A DNA stretch of 64,000 nt, taken from NCBI RefSeq assembly GCF_016464385.1, contig NZ_JADMLH010000001.1, positions 643,431 to 707,430 on the forward strand, given 5' to 3'. The notes under the pieces are model-generated. The model did no database searches and had not been told where the DNA came from. It saw only the letters and a program-made list of their open reading frames with translations. A program made the position numbers and the translations under genes. Each line of letters begins with the position of its first letter. The stretch's first letter is position 1. Below, one piece after another: positions 41,213-50,400 of the stretch. The stretch comes from Nucisporomicrobium flavum. GTDB taxonomy: Bacteria; Actinomycetota; Actinomycetes; Mycobacteriales; Micromonosporaceae.

Positions 41213-43914
41213 CCATCGGCGGTCCCGCCGCTCCCGAAGCCGACGCGCTCACTTCGGACGGCGGGATCGTGACCATCCGGCCGGTCGCCGACGGCGACCG
41301 GCCGGAGCTGTCCCGGCTGTTCGGCGAGTCCTCGGAGGACAACCTGCGGCTGCGTTTCTTCTGCCTGCCGAGTGCCGCGACGATCAGCGCCGAGATCGAC
41401 CGGCTGTGCCGCCCGGGCGACGAACGGCACCTCGCCGTCGTCGCCACCGAGGCGGGACGGATCGTCGGCGTCGCGTCCTGCGAGCGCCCCGGCGCCGCTT
41501 CGCCACGTGCCGAGTTCGCGCTGTTCGTCGCCGACGCCCAGCACGGCCGGGGCATCGGGACGCTGCTGCTCGAGCACCTGGCCGCCCGGGCCCGGCCGCT
41601 CGGCGTCATCGAGCTCACCGGCGAGGTGCTGCCCGGCAACATCGGCATGCTGCGGGTCGCGCGGGACCTCAGCGCGCACACCTGGACGCGCTTCAGCGGC
41701 GGGATCGTCGACATCGGCGTGGACACCTGCGGCGACGAGGCCGCCGAGCCGATCATCGACGCCCGGGACCGGACGGCCGAGCGGGCCTCGCTGCGCGCGC
41801 TGCTCAGCCCCCGCTCCGTCGCCGTCGTGGGCGCCGGGCACACCCGCGGCGGCGTCGGCCACGAGACGCTGCGCGCGCTGCGGGAGTACGGCTTCCCCGG
41901 ACGCGTGTACGCGGTCAACCGCACCGGCGCGGCCGTGGACGGCGTCCCGGGCTGCCGGTCGCTGCGGGACCTGCCCCGGCCGGTCGACCTGGTGGTGGTC
42001 GCCGTACCGGCCGAGGGTGTGCCGGCCGTGGTGCGCGACGCCGCGGCGGCCGGAGCGCGCGGCGTGGTCGTGCTCAGCGCCGGATTCGGCGAGCAGGGGC
42101 CGGCCGGGCGCCGGCGCCAGCAGGAGATCGTGGAGACCGCCCGCGCGCACGGCATGCGGCTGGTCGGCCCGAACTGCCTCGGCATCGTCAACACCGACCC
42201 GGCCGTCCGCCTCAACGCCAGCTTCGCGCCCGCTCCCCCGCCGGCCGGCGGCCTGGCCATCGCCGCGCAGTCCGGCGCCGTCGGGGTCGCGGTGCTGGAC
42301 AACGCGATCCGTACGGGGTGCGGCGTCTCCTCGTTCGTGTCGCTGGGCAACAAGGCGGACGTCAGCGGCAACGACCTGATCGCGTACTGGTACGACGACC
42401 CGGCGACCCGGGCGGTGGTGCTGTACCTGGAGTCGTTCGGCAACCCGCGGAAGTTCGCCCGTACGGTGCGCGCCCTGTCGCGGCGCAAACCCGTGCTCGC
42501 CGTCCGGAGCGGCCGCTCCGACGCGGGCGCGCGGGCCCGGCTCTCGCACACGGCCGCGGCGGCGGCACCGGCGGCGACGGTCGACGCCCTCTTCGAGCAG
42601 GCCGGGGTGATCCGCACCGGCACGCTCGGCGAGCTGCTCGACGCCGCGCGCATGCTCAGCGGCCAGCCCCTGCCCCGCGGGCACCGCCTGGCGATCCTCG
42701 GCAACGCGGGCGGGCTCAACGTGCTGGCCGCCGACGCCGCCGAGGGCGGGAGCCTGCAGGTACGCCCGCTGAGCCACCGGTTGCGTCGCGAGATCGCCTC
42801 GGTGTCGACGGCGTGCGCAGGCGCCGACAACCCGGTGGATCTGGGCGCCGGCGTCTCACCGGGCACGTTCGCCGAGGCCGCGGCCGTGCTGGCGGACAGC
42901 GGCGAGGTGGACGCGCTGCTGCTGGTGATCGTGGGTACGCGGGCCAACGCCCCGGCCGCCATCCTGTCCGCCCTGGGCACGGTGGTCGACGCCCGTCCCG
43001 AGCTGCCCGTCGCCGCCGTGCTGGTCGGCCGGGGCACCGCGGGGCCGGCCTTCGGCGAACGTGGCGCGCCCGTCTTCGACCTGCCGGAGCGGGCGGTCAC
43101 CGCGCTCGGCCACGCCGCCTCGTACGCCGCCTGGCGACGCCGGCCGCTGGGCACGCGTCCCGTGCTTCCGGGGCTGGACACCGAGGGCGCCCGCACCCTG
43201 ATCCGGCACCTGCCGGCGGACGGCGGCGGCTGGCTCACGTACCACCGGGCCACCGCGCTGCTGCAGCGGTACGGGATCCCGGTGCTGCCCGCCGAGCTGG
43301 TGACGAGCGGGCCGGATGCGGTGGCCGCCGCCGAGCGCCTCGGCTTCCCGGTGGTGGTCAAGTCCGCCGATCCCGCCCTGGTCCACAAGAGCGACACCGG
43401 CGCCGTACGGCTGAACCTCACCGGGGCGGCCGCGGTGCGGGCGGCGTTCGACGCGGTCACGGCCGCCGGGGCGCCGGGCACCGGCGCCGTGGTGCAACGC
43501 CAGGTCCGCGCCCCGGTGGAGCTGGTCGCGGGCATCGCGCACGATCCGCTGTTCGGCTCGGTGGTGCTGCTGGGCCTCGGCGGGGTGCAGACCGACCTGC
43601 TCGGCGACCGGTCGCTGCGGCTGGTCCCGATCACCGATCTGGACGCCGGCCGGATGTGGCGGGACCTGCGCGCCGCTCCCCTGCTGACCGGTTACCGCGG
43701 CGCGCCACCGGTGGACACCGCCGCGGTCGAGGATCTGGTGCTGCGGCTGGGCCGGCTCGCGGAGAACCATCCCGAGGTGGCCGAGCTGGACCTCAACCCG
43801 GTCTTCGCCGGGCCGGACGGGGTGCTGGCGGTGGATGTGAAGCTGCGGCTCGCCCCGGTCGGCGCCGAGCCCGACGCGACGCTGCGCAGCCTGCGCGCCC
43901 GCGACGGCACGTGA
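41209..43914 (+). CDS. Pat-type protein acetyltransferase: N-terminal GNAT fused to NDP-forming acyl-CoA synthetase
   Basis: A 901-residue fusion. The GNAT domain at about 20-170 has the acetyl-CoA loop QHGRGIGTLLLEHL. A CoA-binding Rossmann domain starts at about 204 (LLSPRSVAVVGAG), succinyl-CoA-ligase-like domains follow (VGPNCLGIVNTDP, AIAAQSGAVGVAV, LSHTAAAAAPAATVDALF), and an ATP-grasp domain lies at the C-terminus (VVKSADPALVHKSDTGAVRLNL). Pat enzymes acetylate lysines, notably of acetyl-CoA synthetase; here the GNAT is N-terminal, as in several actinomycete forms, unlike the C-terminal GNAT of Salmonella Pat. Whether the synthetase part is active is unclear. It is coupled to the USP gene. 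Confidence 0.9.
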   Translation: MTIGGPAAPEADALTSDGGIVTIRPVADGDRPELSRLFGESSEDNLRLRFFCLPSAATISAEIDRLCRPGDERHLAVVATEAGRIVGVASCERPGAASPRAEFALFVADAQHGRGIGTLLLEHLAARARPLGVIELTGEVLPGNIGMLRVARDLSAHTWTRFSGGIVDIGVDTCGDEAAEPIIDARDRTAERASLRALLSPRSVAVVGAGHTRGGVGHETLRALREYGFPGRVYAVNRTGAAVDGVPGCRSLRDLPRPVDLVVVAVPAEGVPAVVRDAAAAGARGVVVLSAGFGEQGPAGRRRQQEIVETARAHGMRLVGPNCLGIVNTDPAVRLNASFAPAPPPAGGLAIAAQSGAVGVAVLDNAIRTGCGVSSFVSLGNKADVSGNDLIAYWYDDPATRAVVLYLESFGNPRKFARTVRALSRRKPVLAVRSGRSDAGARARLSHTAAAAAPAATVDALFEQAGVIRTGTLGELLDAARMLSGQPLPRGHRLAILGNAGGLNVLAADAAEGGSLQVRPLSHRLRREIASVSTACAGADNPVDLGAGVSPGTFAEAAAVLADSGEVDALLLVIVGTRANAPAAILSALGTVVDARPELPVAAVLVGRGTAGPAFGERGAPVFDLPERAVTALGHAASYAAWRRRPLGTRPVLPGLDTEGARTLIRHLPADGGGWLTYHRATALLQRYGIPVLPAELVTSGPDAVAAAERLGFPVVVKSADPALVHKSDTGAVRLNLTGAAAVRAAFDAVTAAGAPGTGAVVQRQVRAPVELVAGIAHDPLFGSVVLLGLGGVQTDLLGDRSLRLVPITDLDAGRMWRDLRAAPLLTGYRGAPPVDTAAVEDLVLRLGRLAENHPEVAELDLNPVFAGPDGVLAVDVKLRLAPVGAEPDATLRSLRARDGT

Positions 43915-43915
43915 C

Positions 43916-43950
43916 GAAGGGCTGCCCCGGCCGGACCGGGGCAGCCCTTC
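43916..43950. terminator. Strong bidirectional terminator
   Basis: GAAGGGCTGCCCCGG and CCGGGGCAGCCCTTC form a perfect 15-pair stem with a five-base loop. It directly follows the Pat stop and faces the convergent CBS gene. Confidence 0.88.
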
Positions 43951-43957
43951 CGCACCT

Positions 43958-44572
43958 TCAGGCCGGGTTCACCACCTTGACGTTCGCGGCCGCCACGCCG
44001 GGCACGGTCCGCGCCAGCACCTCGACGACCGCGCGCTCGGTGTCGTTGGCGAACGCACCCTCCACCGTGGCCACGCCGCCGTCGACGGTCACGGTCCACC
44101 GGTGCTCGCCGTCGGCGTACTCGTCGAGGCGGTGCTGCACCTCCTTCACGAGGGCCTCGTCGCTGCGCACCATGGCGCGCAGGATGTCGCGGCGGCTGAT
44201 GACGCCGATCACCTCGCGGCCGTCGAGGACCGGCATGCTGCGCACGTCGTGCTGCAGCATCGTGTCGGCGACCTCCGCGACGTCGGCGTCCGGCGTCGTG
44301 GTGAGCGGGAACGGGGACATGACCTCGACGACCATGCCGGGGCGGCGGGACGGGTCGGTGTCCGGGTGCCGGCGCAGGTGCGCGGTCGGGTCGGACGGGA
44401 CCCGGTGCCACAGCAGGTCGCTCTCGCTGACCATGCCGACGAGCAGGCCGTCGGCGTCGACCACCGGCAGGGCCGTCACGGCCTTGGCGGCCATCAGCTC
44501 CGCGGCGCTCTCCACCGGCGCGTTCTGCCAGATCACGTGGACCGGGCTGCTCATGATGTCCTTGGCACGCAT
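43958..44572 (-). CDS. CBS-pair and BON domain protein
   Basis: A 204-residue protein. Two CBS motifs are at about 1-60 (MRAKDIMSSPVHVIWQNAPVESAAELM) and 75-130 (VVEVMSPFPLTTTPDADVAEVADTM...VIGVISRRDIL), followed by a C-terminal BON domain at about 137-204 (VKEVQHRLDEYADGEHRWTVTVDGGVATVEG). CBS pairs usually sense adenine nucleotides and BON domains bind membranes or phospholipids. A CBS protein (Hrp1) is a known DosR target in mycobacteria. ATG 44572 has GGAGG seven bases upstream. GTG one codon earlier is less well spaced. The gene begins four bases after the GAPDH stop and is in its operon. Confidence 0.92.
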   Translation of the reverse strand: MRAKDIMSSPVHVIWQNAPVESAAELMAAKAVTALPVVDADGLLVGMVSESDLLWHRVPSDPTAHLRRHPDTDPSRRPGMVVEVMSPFPLTTTPDADVAEVADTMLQHDVRSMPVLDGREVIGVISRRDILRAMVRSDEALVKEVQHRLDEYADGEHRWTVTVDGGVATVEGAFANDTERAVVEVLARTVPGVAAANVKVVNPA

Positions 44573-44576
44573 CACG

Positions 44577-45596
44577 TCACCTCCGGGTGGCCATCTGCTG
44601 GGTGAGATCGACGAGCCGGTTGGTGTAGCCCCACTCGTTGTCGTACCAGCCGAACACCTTGGCGAGGCGGCCGCCCGCCTGGGTCAGCTTCGCGTCGAAG
44701 ACGCACGAGGCCTTGTCGCCCACGATGTCGCTGGAGACGATCGGCGCCTCGGTGTAGCGGATGATCCCGTCCATCGGCCGGCCGGGGGCGGCGGCCTCCG
44801 CGACGGCGGCGTTGATCTGCTCGGCGCTGACCTCGGTGCCGAACTGCAGCGTGAGGTCGCTGACGGAGCCGTCGACGACCGGCACGCGCAGGGCGACGCC
44901 GTCGAGCCGGCCCGCGAGCTCGGGCAGCACCAGGCCGACCGCCTTGGCCGCACCGGTGCTGGTCGGGATGATGTTCACGCCCGCGGCCCGGGCCCGGCGC
45001 GGGTCCTTGTGCGGGGCGTCGAGCACGTTCTGGTCGTTCGTGTACGCGTGCACCGTGGTGAGGTAGCCCGCCTCGACGGTGAACGCCTCGTGCAGCACCT
45101 TCAGCAGCGGCGCCACGCAGTTCGTGGTGCACGACGCGGCGGAGACGACCAGGTGCAGGTCGGGGTCGTACGAGTCCGCGTTGACGCCCGGCACCAGGGT
45201 CGCGTCGGCGTTCTTGCCCGGCGCGGAGATCAGCACCCGGCCGGCCCCCGCCTTGAGGTGCAGCGCCGCGTCCTCGCGCTGGCGCAGTTTGCCGGTCGAC
45301 TCGATCACCAGGTCCACGCCCAGGTCGCCCCAGGGCAGCGCGTCCGGGGTCCGCTCGGAGAATGTGGGGATCCGGTGCCAGCCGACCGTGATCGCCTCGT
45401 CGTCGTAGCTCACCTGCGCGTCGAGCCGGCCGAACGTGGAGTCGTACTCGAGCAGGTGGGCCAGCATGGCGGGGTCGTACAGGTCATTGATGGCGACGAC
45501 CTGGAGGCCCGCGTTGGCGAGCTTCTTGTCCGTCAGGGCGCGCAGATAGTTACGGCCGATGCGGCCGAAGCCGTTGATCGCGATGCGGTAGGTCAT
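44577..45596 (-). CDS. gap: Type I glyceraldehyde-3-phosphate dehydrogenase
   Basis: A 339-residue GAPDH. YRIAINGFGRIGRNYLRAL is the NAD-binding start, INDLYDPAMLAHLLEYDSTFG follows, catalytic Cys156 lies in SAASCTTNC, and YTNDQNVLDAPHKDPRRARAAG and WYDNEWGYTNRLVD complete the set. It oxidises glyceraldehyde-3-phosphate to 1,3-bisphosphoglycerate. It is not in a pgk-tpi cluster, as glycolytic gap usually is in actinomycetes, so it is probably a second, condition-specific copy. It is divergent from the GltD-like/PFOR operon, and each side has its own DosR-like box. The CBS-BON gene follows immediately. Confidence 0.95.
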   Translation of the reverse strand: MTYRIAINGFGRIGRNYLRALTDKKLANAGLQVVAINDLYDPAMLAHLLEYDSTFGRLDAQVSYDDEAITVGWHRIPTFSERTPDALPWGDLGVDLVIESTGKLRQREDAALHLKAGAGRVLISAPGKNADATLVPGVNADSYDPDLHLVVSAASCTTNCVAPLLKVLHEAFTVEAGYLTTVHAYTNDQNVLDAPHKDPRRARAAGVNIIPTSTGAAKAVGLVLPELAGRLDGVALRVPVVDGSVSDLTLQFGTEVSAEQINAAVAEAAAPGRPMDGIIRYTEAPIVSSDIVGDKASCVFDAKLTQAGGRLAKVFGWYDNEWGYTNRLVDLTQQMATRR

Positions 45597-45654
45597 GGTC
45601 AGCCTCCTGCCTTGGTGACGCCTCCAGCCTCGTCCGCGGCCCGCGGGCCGGGCA

Positions 45655-45668
45655 GGGCCGAACGACCC
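45655..45668 (-). promoter_or_regulatory. DosR-like box, gap-CBS operon
   Basis: Minus strand GGGTCGTTCGGCCC, 59 bases upstream of the GAPDH start. Confidence 0.62.
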
Positions 45669-45715
45669 GCGGCCCCGGGCGCTGGGGCCCGCGGCGCCGC
45701 CTGCCCGGCCGAGTC

Positions 45716-45729
45716 GGGACCATCGACCC
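45716..45729 (+). promoter_or_regulatory. DosR-like box, GltD-PFOR operon
   Basis: GGGACCATCGACCC, 58 bases upstream of the flavoprotein start at 45787. Confidence 0.68.
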
Positions 45730-45786
45730 TTAGCTTTGCCGTCCCGGCCGCGCACGCTCGCGGTATCCGCCCGGGAGGAGGCCGGT

Positions 45787-47424
45787 ATGACTCCGGAACC
45801 GCGCGACCTGACACCACTTCCCGACCTCGCGCACGATCGCGCCCGCAGCGGCCCGGTCCGTGAGCGCAAGCCGGTCTACCGCAACCTGACGGCGCCGTGC
45901 GACGCCGGCTGCCCCGCCGGGGAGAACATCCAGGGATGGCTGGCCGCGATGCGGGCCGGGGACCCCGAACGCGCCTGGCGCACGCTGGTGGCGGCCAATC
46001 CGCTGCCCGCGGTGCACGGCCGGGTGTGTTATCACCCGTGTGAGAACGTCTGCAACCGCGCCGAGCTGGACAGTGCGGTGTCGATCCACGGCGTGGAACG
46101 CTTCCTCGGCGACCTCGCCCTCGCCAACGGCTGGGCCTTCGACCCGCCCGCGCCGCCCACCGGCCGGCGCGTGCTGGTCATCGGCGCGGGCCCCAGCGGG
46201 TTGTCGGCCGCGTACCACCTGGCCCGGCTGGGCCACGAGGTGGAGATCCACGACGCCGGGCCGGAGCCGGGCGGCATGATGCGGTACGGCATTCCCGCGT
46301 ACCGGCTGCCGCGCGAGGTCCTCGCCGCGGAGATCGCCCGGATCGAGGCGCTGGGGGTGCGCATCCTCAGTGGACGCCCGGTGCACGACCTGGCCGCCGA
46401 ACGGGCCGAGGGCCGCTTCGACGCGGTGTTCGTGGCGGTCGGCGCCCACCTGTCCAAGCGCGTCGACATCCCGGCGCGCGAGGCCGGGCGCATCGTCGAC
46501 GCGGTCGGTTTCCTGCGCAGCGTGGCCTCGGGCGAGCGACCCGTCATCGGGCGCCGGGTGGCCGTGTACGGCGGCGGCAACACCGCCATGGACGCCGCGC
46601 GCGTGGCCAAGCGGCTCGGCGCCGACGAGGCCCTCGTGGTCTACCGGCGGACGCGCGGCCAGATGCCCGCGCACGCCGAGGAGGCGGCCGAGGCCGAGCG
46701 CGAGGGCATCACGATCAACTGGCTGCGTACGATCCAGGCGTTCGACGCCGGCGAGCTCACCGTCGAGGTGATGGAGCTCGACGACCAGGGGCGGCCGGTG
46801 CCGACGGGCCGCACCGAGACCCTGGCGGCCGACACGGTCATCCTGGCGCTCGGCCAGAGCTGCGACACCGCGTTCCTGCGGGACGTGCCCGGCGTCGAGT
46901 TCGCCGCCGACGGCACCGTGGTGGTGACGCGGTCGCTGATGACCGGCTGCCCCGGCGTCTTCGCGGGCGGCGACATGGTGCCGGCCGAGCGTACGGTCAC
47001 CGTCGGTGTCGGCCATGGCAGGCAGGCGGCCCGGCACATCGACGCATACCTGCGCGGCGCCCTGCGCGACGAGCCGGCGGGACCGGTCGTGGCCTCGTTC
47101 GACCTGCTGCACCCCTGGTACTTCGGCGACACCGGGCGCCGCGCCCAGCCGGAACGCGACGTCGCCGCGCGCATCACCGACTTCAGCGAGGTCGTCGGCG
47201 GGCTGGACGCCACGGCCGCCCGGTACGAGGCCGGCCGGTGCCTGTCCTGCGGGAACTGCTTCGAGTGCGACGGCTGCCTGGGCGCCTGCCCGGAGCACGC
47301 GATCGTGAAGCTGGGCCCCGACCTGGGCTACCGCATCGACGAGAGCCTGTGCACCGGCTGCGCCACCTGCTTCGAGCAGTGCCCGGTGCACGCCATCGAG
47401 ATGATCCCGGAGGTGTTCCCATGA
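45787..47424 (+). CDS. GltD-like NAD(P)H-dependent FAD/iron-sulfur oxidoreductase with C-terminal 2[4Fe-4S] ferredoxin domain
   Basis: A 545-residue flavoprotein. The N-terminal GltD-type Fe-S region has CDAGCPAGENI and CYHPCENVCNR (about 39-95), the FAD motif is VLVIGAGPSGLSAAYHLARLG (about 128-148), and the NAD(P) motif is VAVYGGGNTAMDAARVAKRLG (about 258-278). At the C-terminus are two ferredoxin-like clusters, CLSCGNCFECDGCLGACP and CTGCATCFEQCP. It has no glutamate synthase large subunit beside it. Its stop overlaps the PFOR start, so it most likely exchanges electrons between NAD(P)H and PFOR or its ferredoxin. Start ATG has GGGAGGAGG and a DosR-like box 58 bases upstream. Confidence 0.88.
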   Translation: MTPEPRDLTPLPDLAHDRARSGPVRERKPVYRNLTAPCDAGCPAGENIQGWLAAMRAGDPERAWRTLVAANPLPAVHGRVCYHPCENVCNRAELDSAVSIHGVERFLGDLALANGWAFDPPAPPTGRRVLVIGAGPSGLSAAYHLARLGHEVEIHDAGPEPGGMMRYGIPAYRLPREVLAAEIARIEALGVRILSGRPVHDLAAERAEGRFDAVFVAVGAHLSKRVDIPAREAGRIVDAVGFLRSVASGERPVIGRRVAVYGGGNTAMDAARVAKRLGADEALVVYRRTRGQMPAHAEEAAEAEREGITINWLRTIQAFDAGELTVEVMELDDQGRPVPTGRTETLAADTVILALGQSCDTAFLRDVPGVEFAADGTVVVTRSLMTGCPGVFAGGDMVPAERTVTVGVGHGRQAARHIDAYLRGALRDEPAGPVVASFDLLHPWYFGDTGRRAQPERDVAARITDFSEVVGGLDATAARYEAGRCLSCGNCFECDGCLGACPEHAIVKLGPDLGYRIDESLCTGCATCFEQCPVHAIEMIPEVFP

Positions 47425-50400
47425 CGCGCACGACGATCGACGGCAACGAGGCCGCGGTGTCGGTCGCGTACCGGCTGAACGAGGTGTGCTGCATCTACCC
47501 GATCACGCCGTCGTCGCCGATGGCCGAGCTCGCCGACGAGTGGTCGACCGCGCGCCGGCCGAACATCTGGGGCTCCGTACCGACCGTGGTGGAGATGCAG
47601 AGCGAGGGCGGCGCGGCCGGTGCCCTGCACGGCGCGTTGCAGAGCGGCGCGCTCACCACGACGTTCACCGCCTCGCAGGGCCTGCTCCTGATGATCCCGA
47701 ACATGTACAAGATCGCCGGCGAGCTGAGCCCTGCGGTGCTGCACGTGGCGGCCCGCTCCCTCGCCGCGCAGGGACTGTCCATCTTCGGCGACCACTCCGA
47801 CGTCATGGCGGTCCGCGCCACGGGCTTCGCGCTGCTGGCGTCCGCGTCGGTCCAGGAGGCCCACGACCTGGCGCTGGTCGCGCAGGCCGCCACGCTGCGG
47901 ACCCGGGTACCGTTCGTGCACTTCTTCGACGGCTTCCGCACCTCGCACGAGCTGAACACCGTCGAGCTGCTCACCGACGACGACCTGCGCGCGCTGGTCC
48001 CGGCCGGGCTCGTCCGCGCGCACCGCGGCCGCTCGCTGTCACCGGAGCGCCCGTTCATCCGCGGCACCGCCCAGAACCCGGACGTCTACTTCCAGGGCCG
48101 CGAGACGGTGAACCCGTACTACGCGCGGGTGCCGGACGCGGTCCAGGAGGCGATGGACGCGCTGGCCGGGCGCACCGGGCGCCGGTACGGCATCGTCGAC
48201 TACCACGGCGACCCGCGCGCCGAGCGGGTCCTGGTGATCATGGGTTCGGGCGCGCAGACCGCGGCGGAGACGGCACTGCACCTCATCGCCGGCGGGGAGC
48301 GCGTCGGCGTGGTGCAGCTGCGGCTGTTCCGGCCCTTCCCGGCCGCCGAGGTGGCCGCGGCGGTGCCCCCGACGGCACGCCGGATCGCGGTGCTCGACCG
48401 GACGAAGGAGCCCGGGTCGCAGGGCGAGCCGCTGTTCCTCGACGTGATCGCCGCGCTCGCCGAGCACGGCACCGGACCGCTGCCGACGGTGATCGGCGGC
48501 CGCTACGGCCTCGGCTCCAAGGAGTTCACCCCGGGCATGGTGGCCGGCATCTTCGCCGAGCTGGCCCGCGAGGAGCCGCGGCGGCGCTTCACGGTCGGCA
48601 TCGTCGACGACGTCGGCGGGACCAGCCTGCCGTACGGGCCGCTCGACATCGAGCCGCCCGGCACGGTGTCGGCGGTGTTCTTCGGGCTCGGCTCGGACGG
48701 CACGGTGGGCGCCAACAAGAACACCATCAAGATCCTCGGCGCCGATCCGCACACCCACGCCCAGGGCTACTTCGTGTACGACTCGAAGAAGTCCGGCTCG
48801 ATGACCGTGTCGCACCTGCGGTTCGGGCCGGCGCCGATCCACGCGCCGTACCTGGTGACCCGCGCCGGGTTCGTCGGCTGCCACCACCTGAGCCTGCTCG
48901 ACCGCGCCGACGTGCTCGCCCCGGCGGCGGAGGGCGCGACGCTGCTGCTCAACACCGCCGGGACCGCCCAGGAGGTGTGGGACTCGCTGTCGCGGCCGGT
49001 GCAGGAGCAGATCATCGCCAAGGGGCTGCGCGTGTACGCCGTCGACGCCGACCGCGTCGCCACCGAGGCGGGCCTGCCCGGGCGCACCAACACCGTCCTG
49101 CAGACCTGCTTCTTCGCCATCTCGGGCGTGCTGCCGCGGGACACGGCGATCGACCGGATCAAACAGAGCATCGCGAAGACGTACGAGCGGCGCGGCGCCG
49201 AGGTGGTGGCCCGCAACCACGCCGCCGTGGACCGCGCGCTGGCGGCCCTGCAGGAGGTGCCCGTACCCGGCTCGGTCACCGCCACCCACGACCGGCCGCC
49301 CGTCGTGCCGGACACCGCGCCGGCGTTCGTCCGCACGGTCACCGCGGCGATGATGGCCGGGCACGGCGACCGGCTGCCGGTGAGCGCGCTGCCCGCGGAC
49401 GGCACGTACCCGGGCGGGACGACCGCGTACGAGAAACGCAACGTCTCCGATCTCGTGGCCGTCTGGGACCCCGACCTGTGCATCCAGTGCGGCACCTGCA
49501 GCTTCGTCTGCCCGCACAGCGTGATCCGGTCGACCTTCTACGACCTCAAGGAGCTGGCCGGTGCGCCCGACGGCTTCGCTTCCGCGCCGCTCAACGCGCG
49601 CGGGGTGCCGGATGCCCAGTTCACCCTCCAGGTCTACCTGGAGGACTGCACGGGCTGCGGGCTGTGCGTCGAGGCGTGCCCGGTGGCCGCCGCGGACGAC
49701 CCGGAGCAAAAGGCGATCAACCTGCGGCCGCGGGAGCCGGAACTGCGGCGCGGCCGCGAGAACATCGCGTTCTTCGAGACGCTGCCGCAGGCCGACCGCT
49801 CGCGGGTGGACTTCGAGAGCGTCCGGGGCACCCAGTTCCTGCAGCCGCTGTTCGAGTTCTCCCTGGCCTGCGCCGGGTGCGGCGAGACGCCGTACCTGAA
49901 GCTGCTGTCCCAGCTCTTCGGCGACCGGCTGCAGATCGCCAACGCCACCGGCTGCTCGTCCATCTACGGCGGCAACCTGCCGACGACGCCGTGGACGCGC
50001 AACCGCGAGGGGCGCGGCCCGGCCTGGTCCAACTCGCTGTTCGAGGACAACGCGGAGTTCGGGCTGGGCTTCCGCCTGGCCGCCGACCTGCACCAGGGCC
50101 TGGCCGCGGCCCGGCTCACCGAGCTGCGCGACAGGCTCGGCCCCGAACTGGTCGACGCGGTGCTGAACGCGCCGCAGCGGCGCGAGTCCGAGTTCGCCGC
50201 GCAGCGGGCCCGGCTGGCGCAGGTGCAGGAGCGCCTGGCCGGGCTGGACCCGGCCGACCCGGCCGTCGCCGACCTGCGCAGCGTCCTCGACCATCTGGTA
50301 CGGCGCAGCGTGTGGATCGTCGGCGGGGACGGCTGGGCGTACGACATCGGCTCCGGCGGCCTCGACCACGTGCTGGCCACCGGCCGCGACGTCAACGTGC

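Noticed and set aside
45787..47424. Glutamate synthase small subunit (gltD) as such
   Set aside because: No gltB neighbour, extra ferredoxin clusters at the C-terminus and coupling to PFOR argue for a different electron-transfer role.
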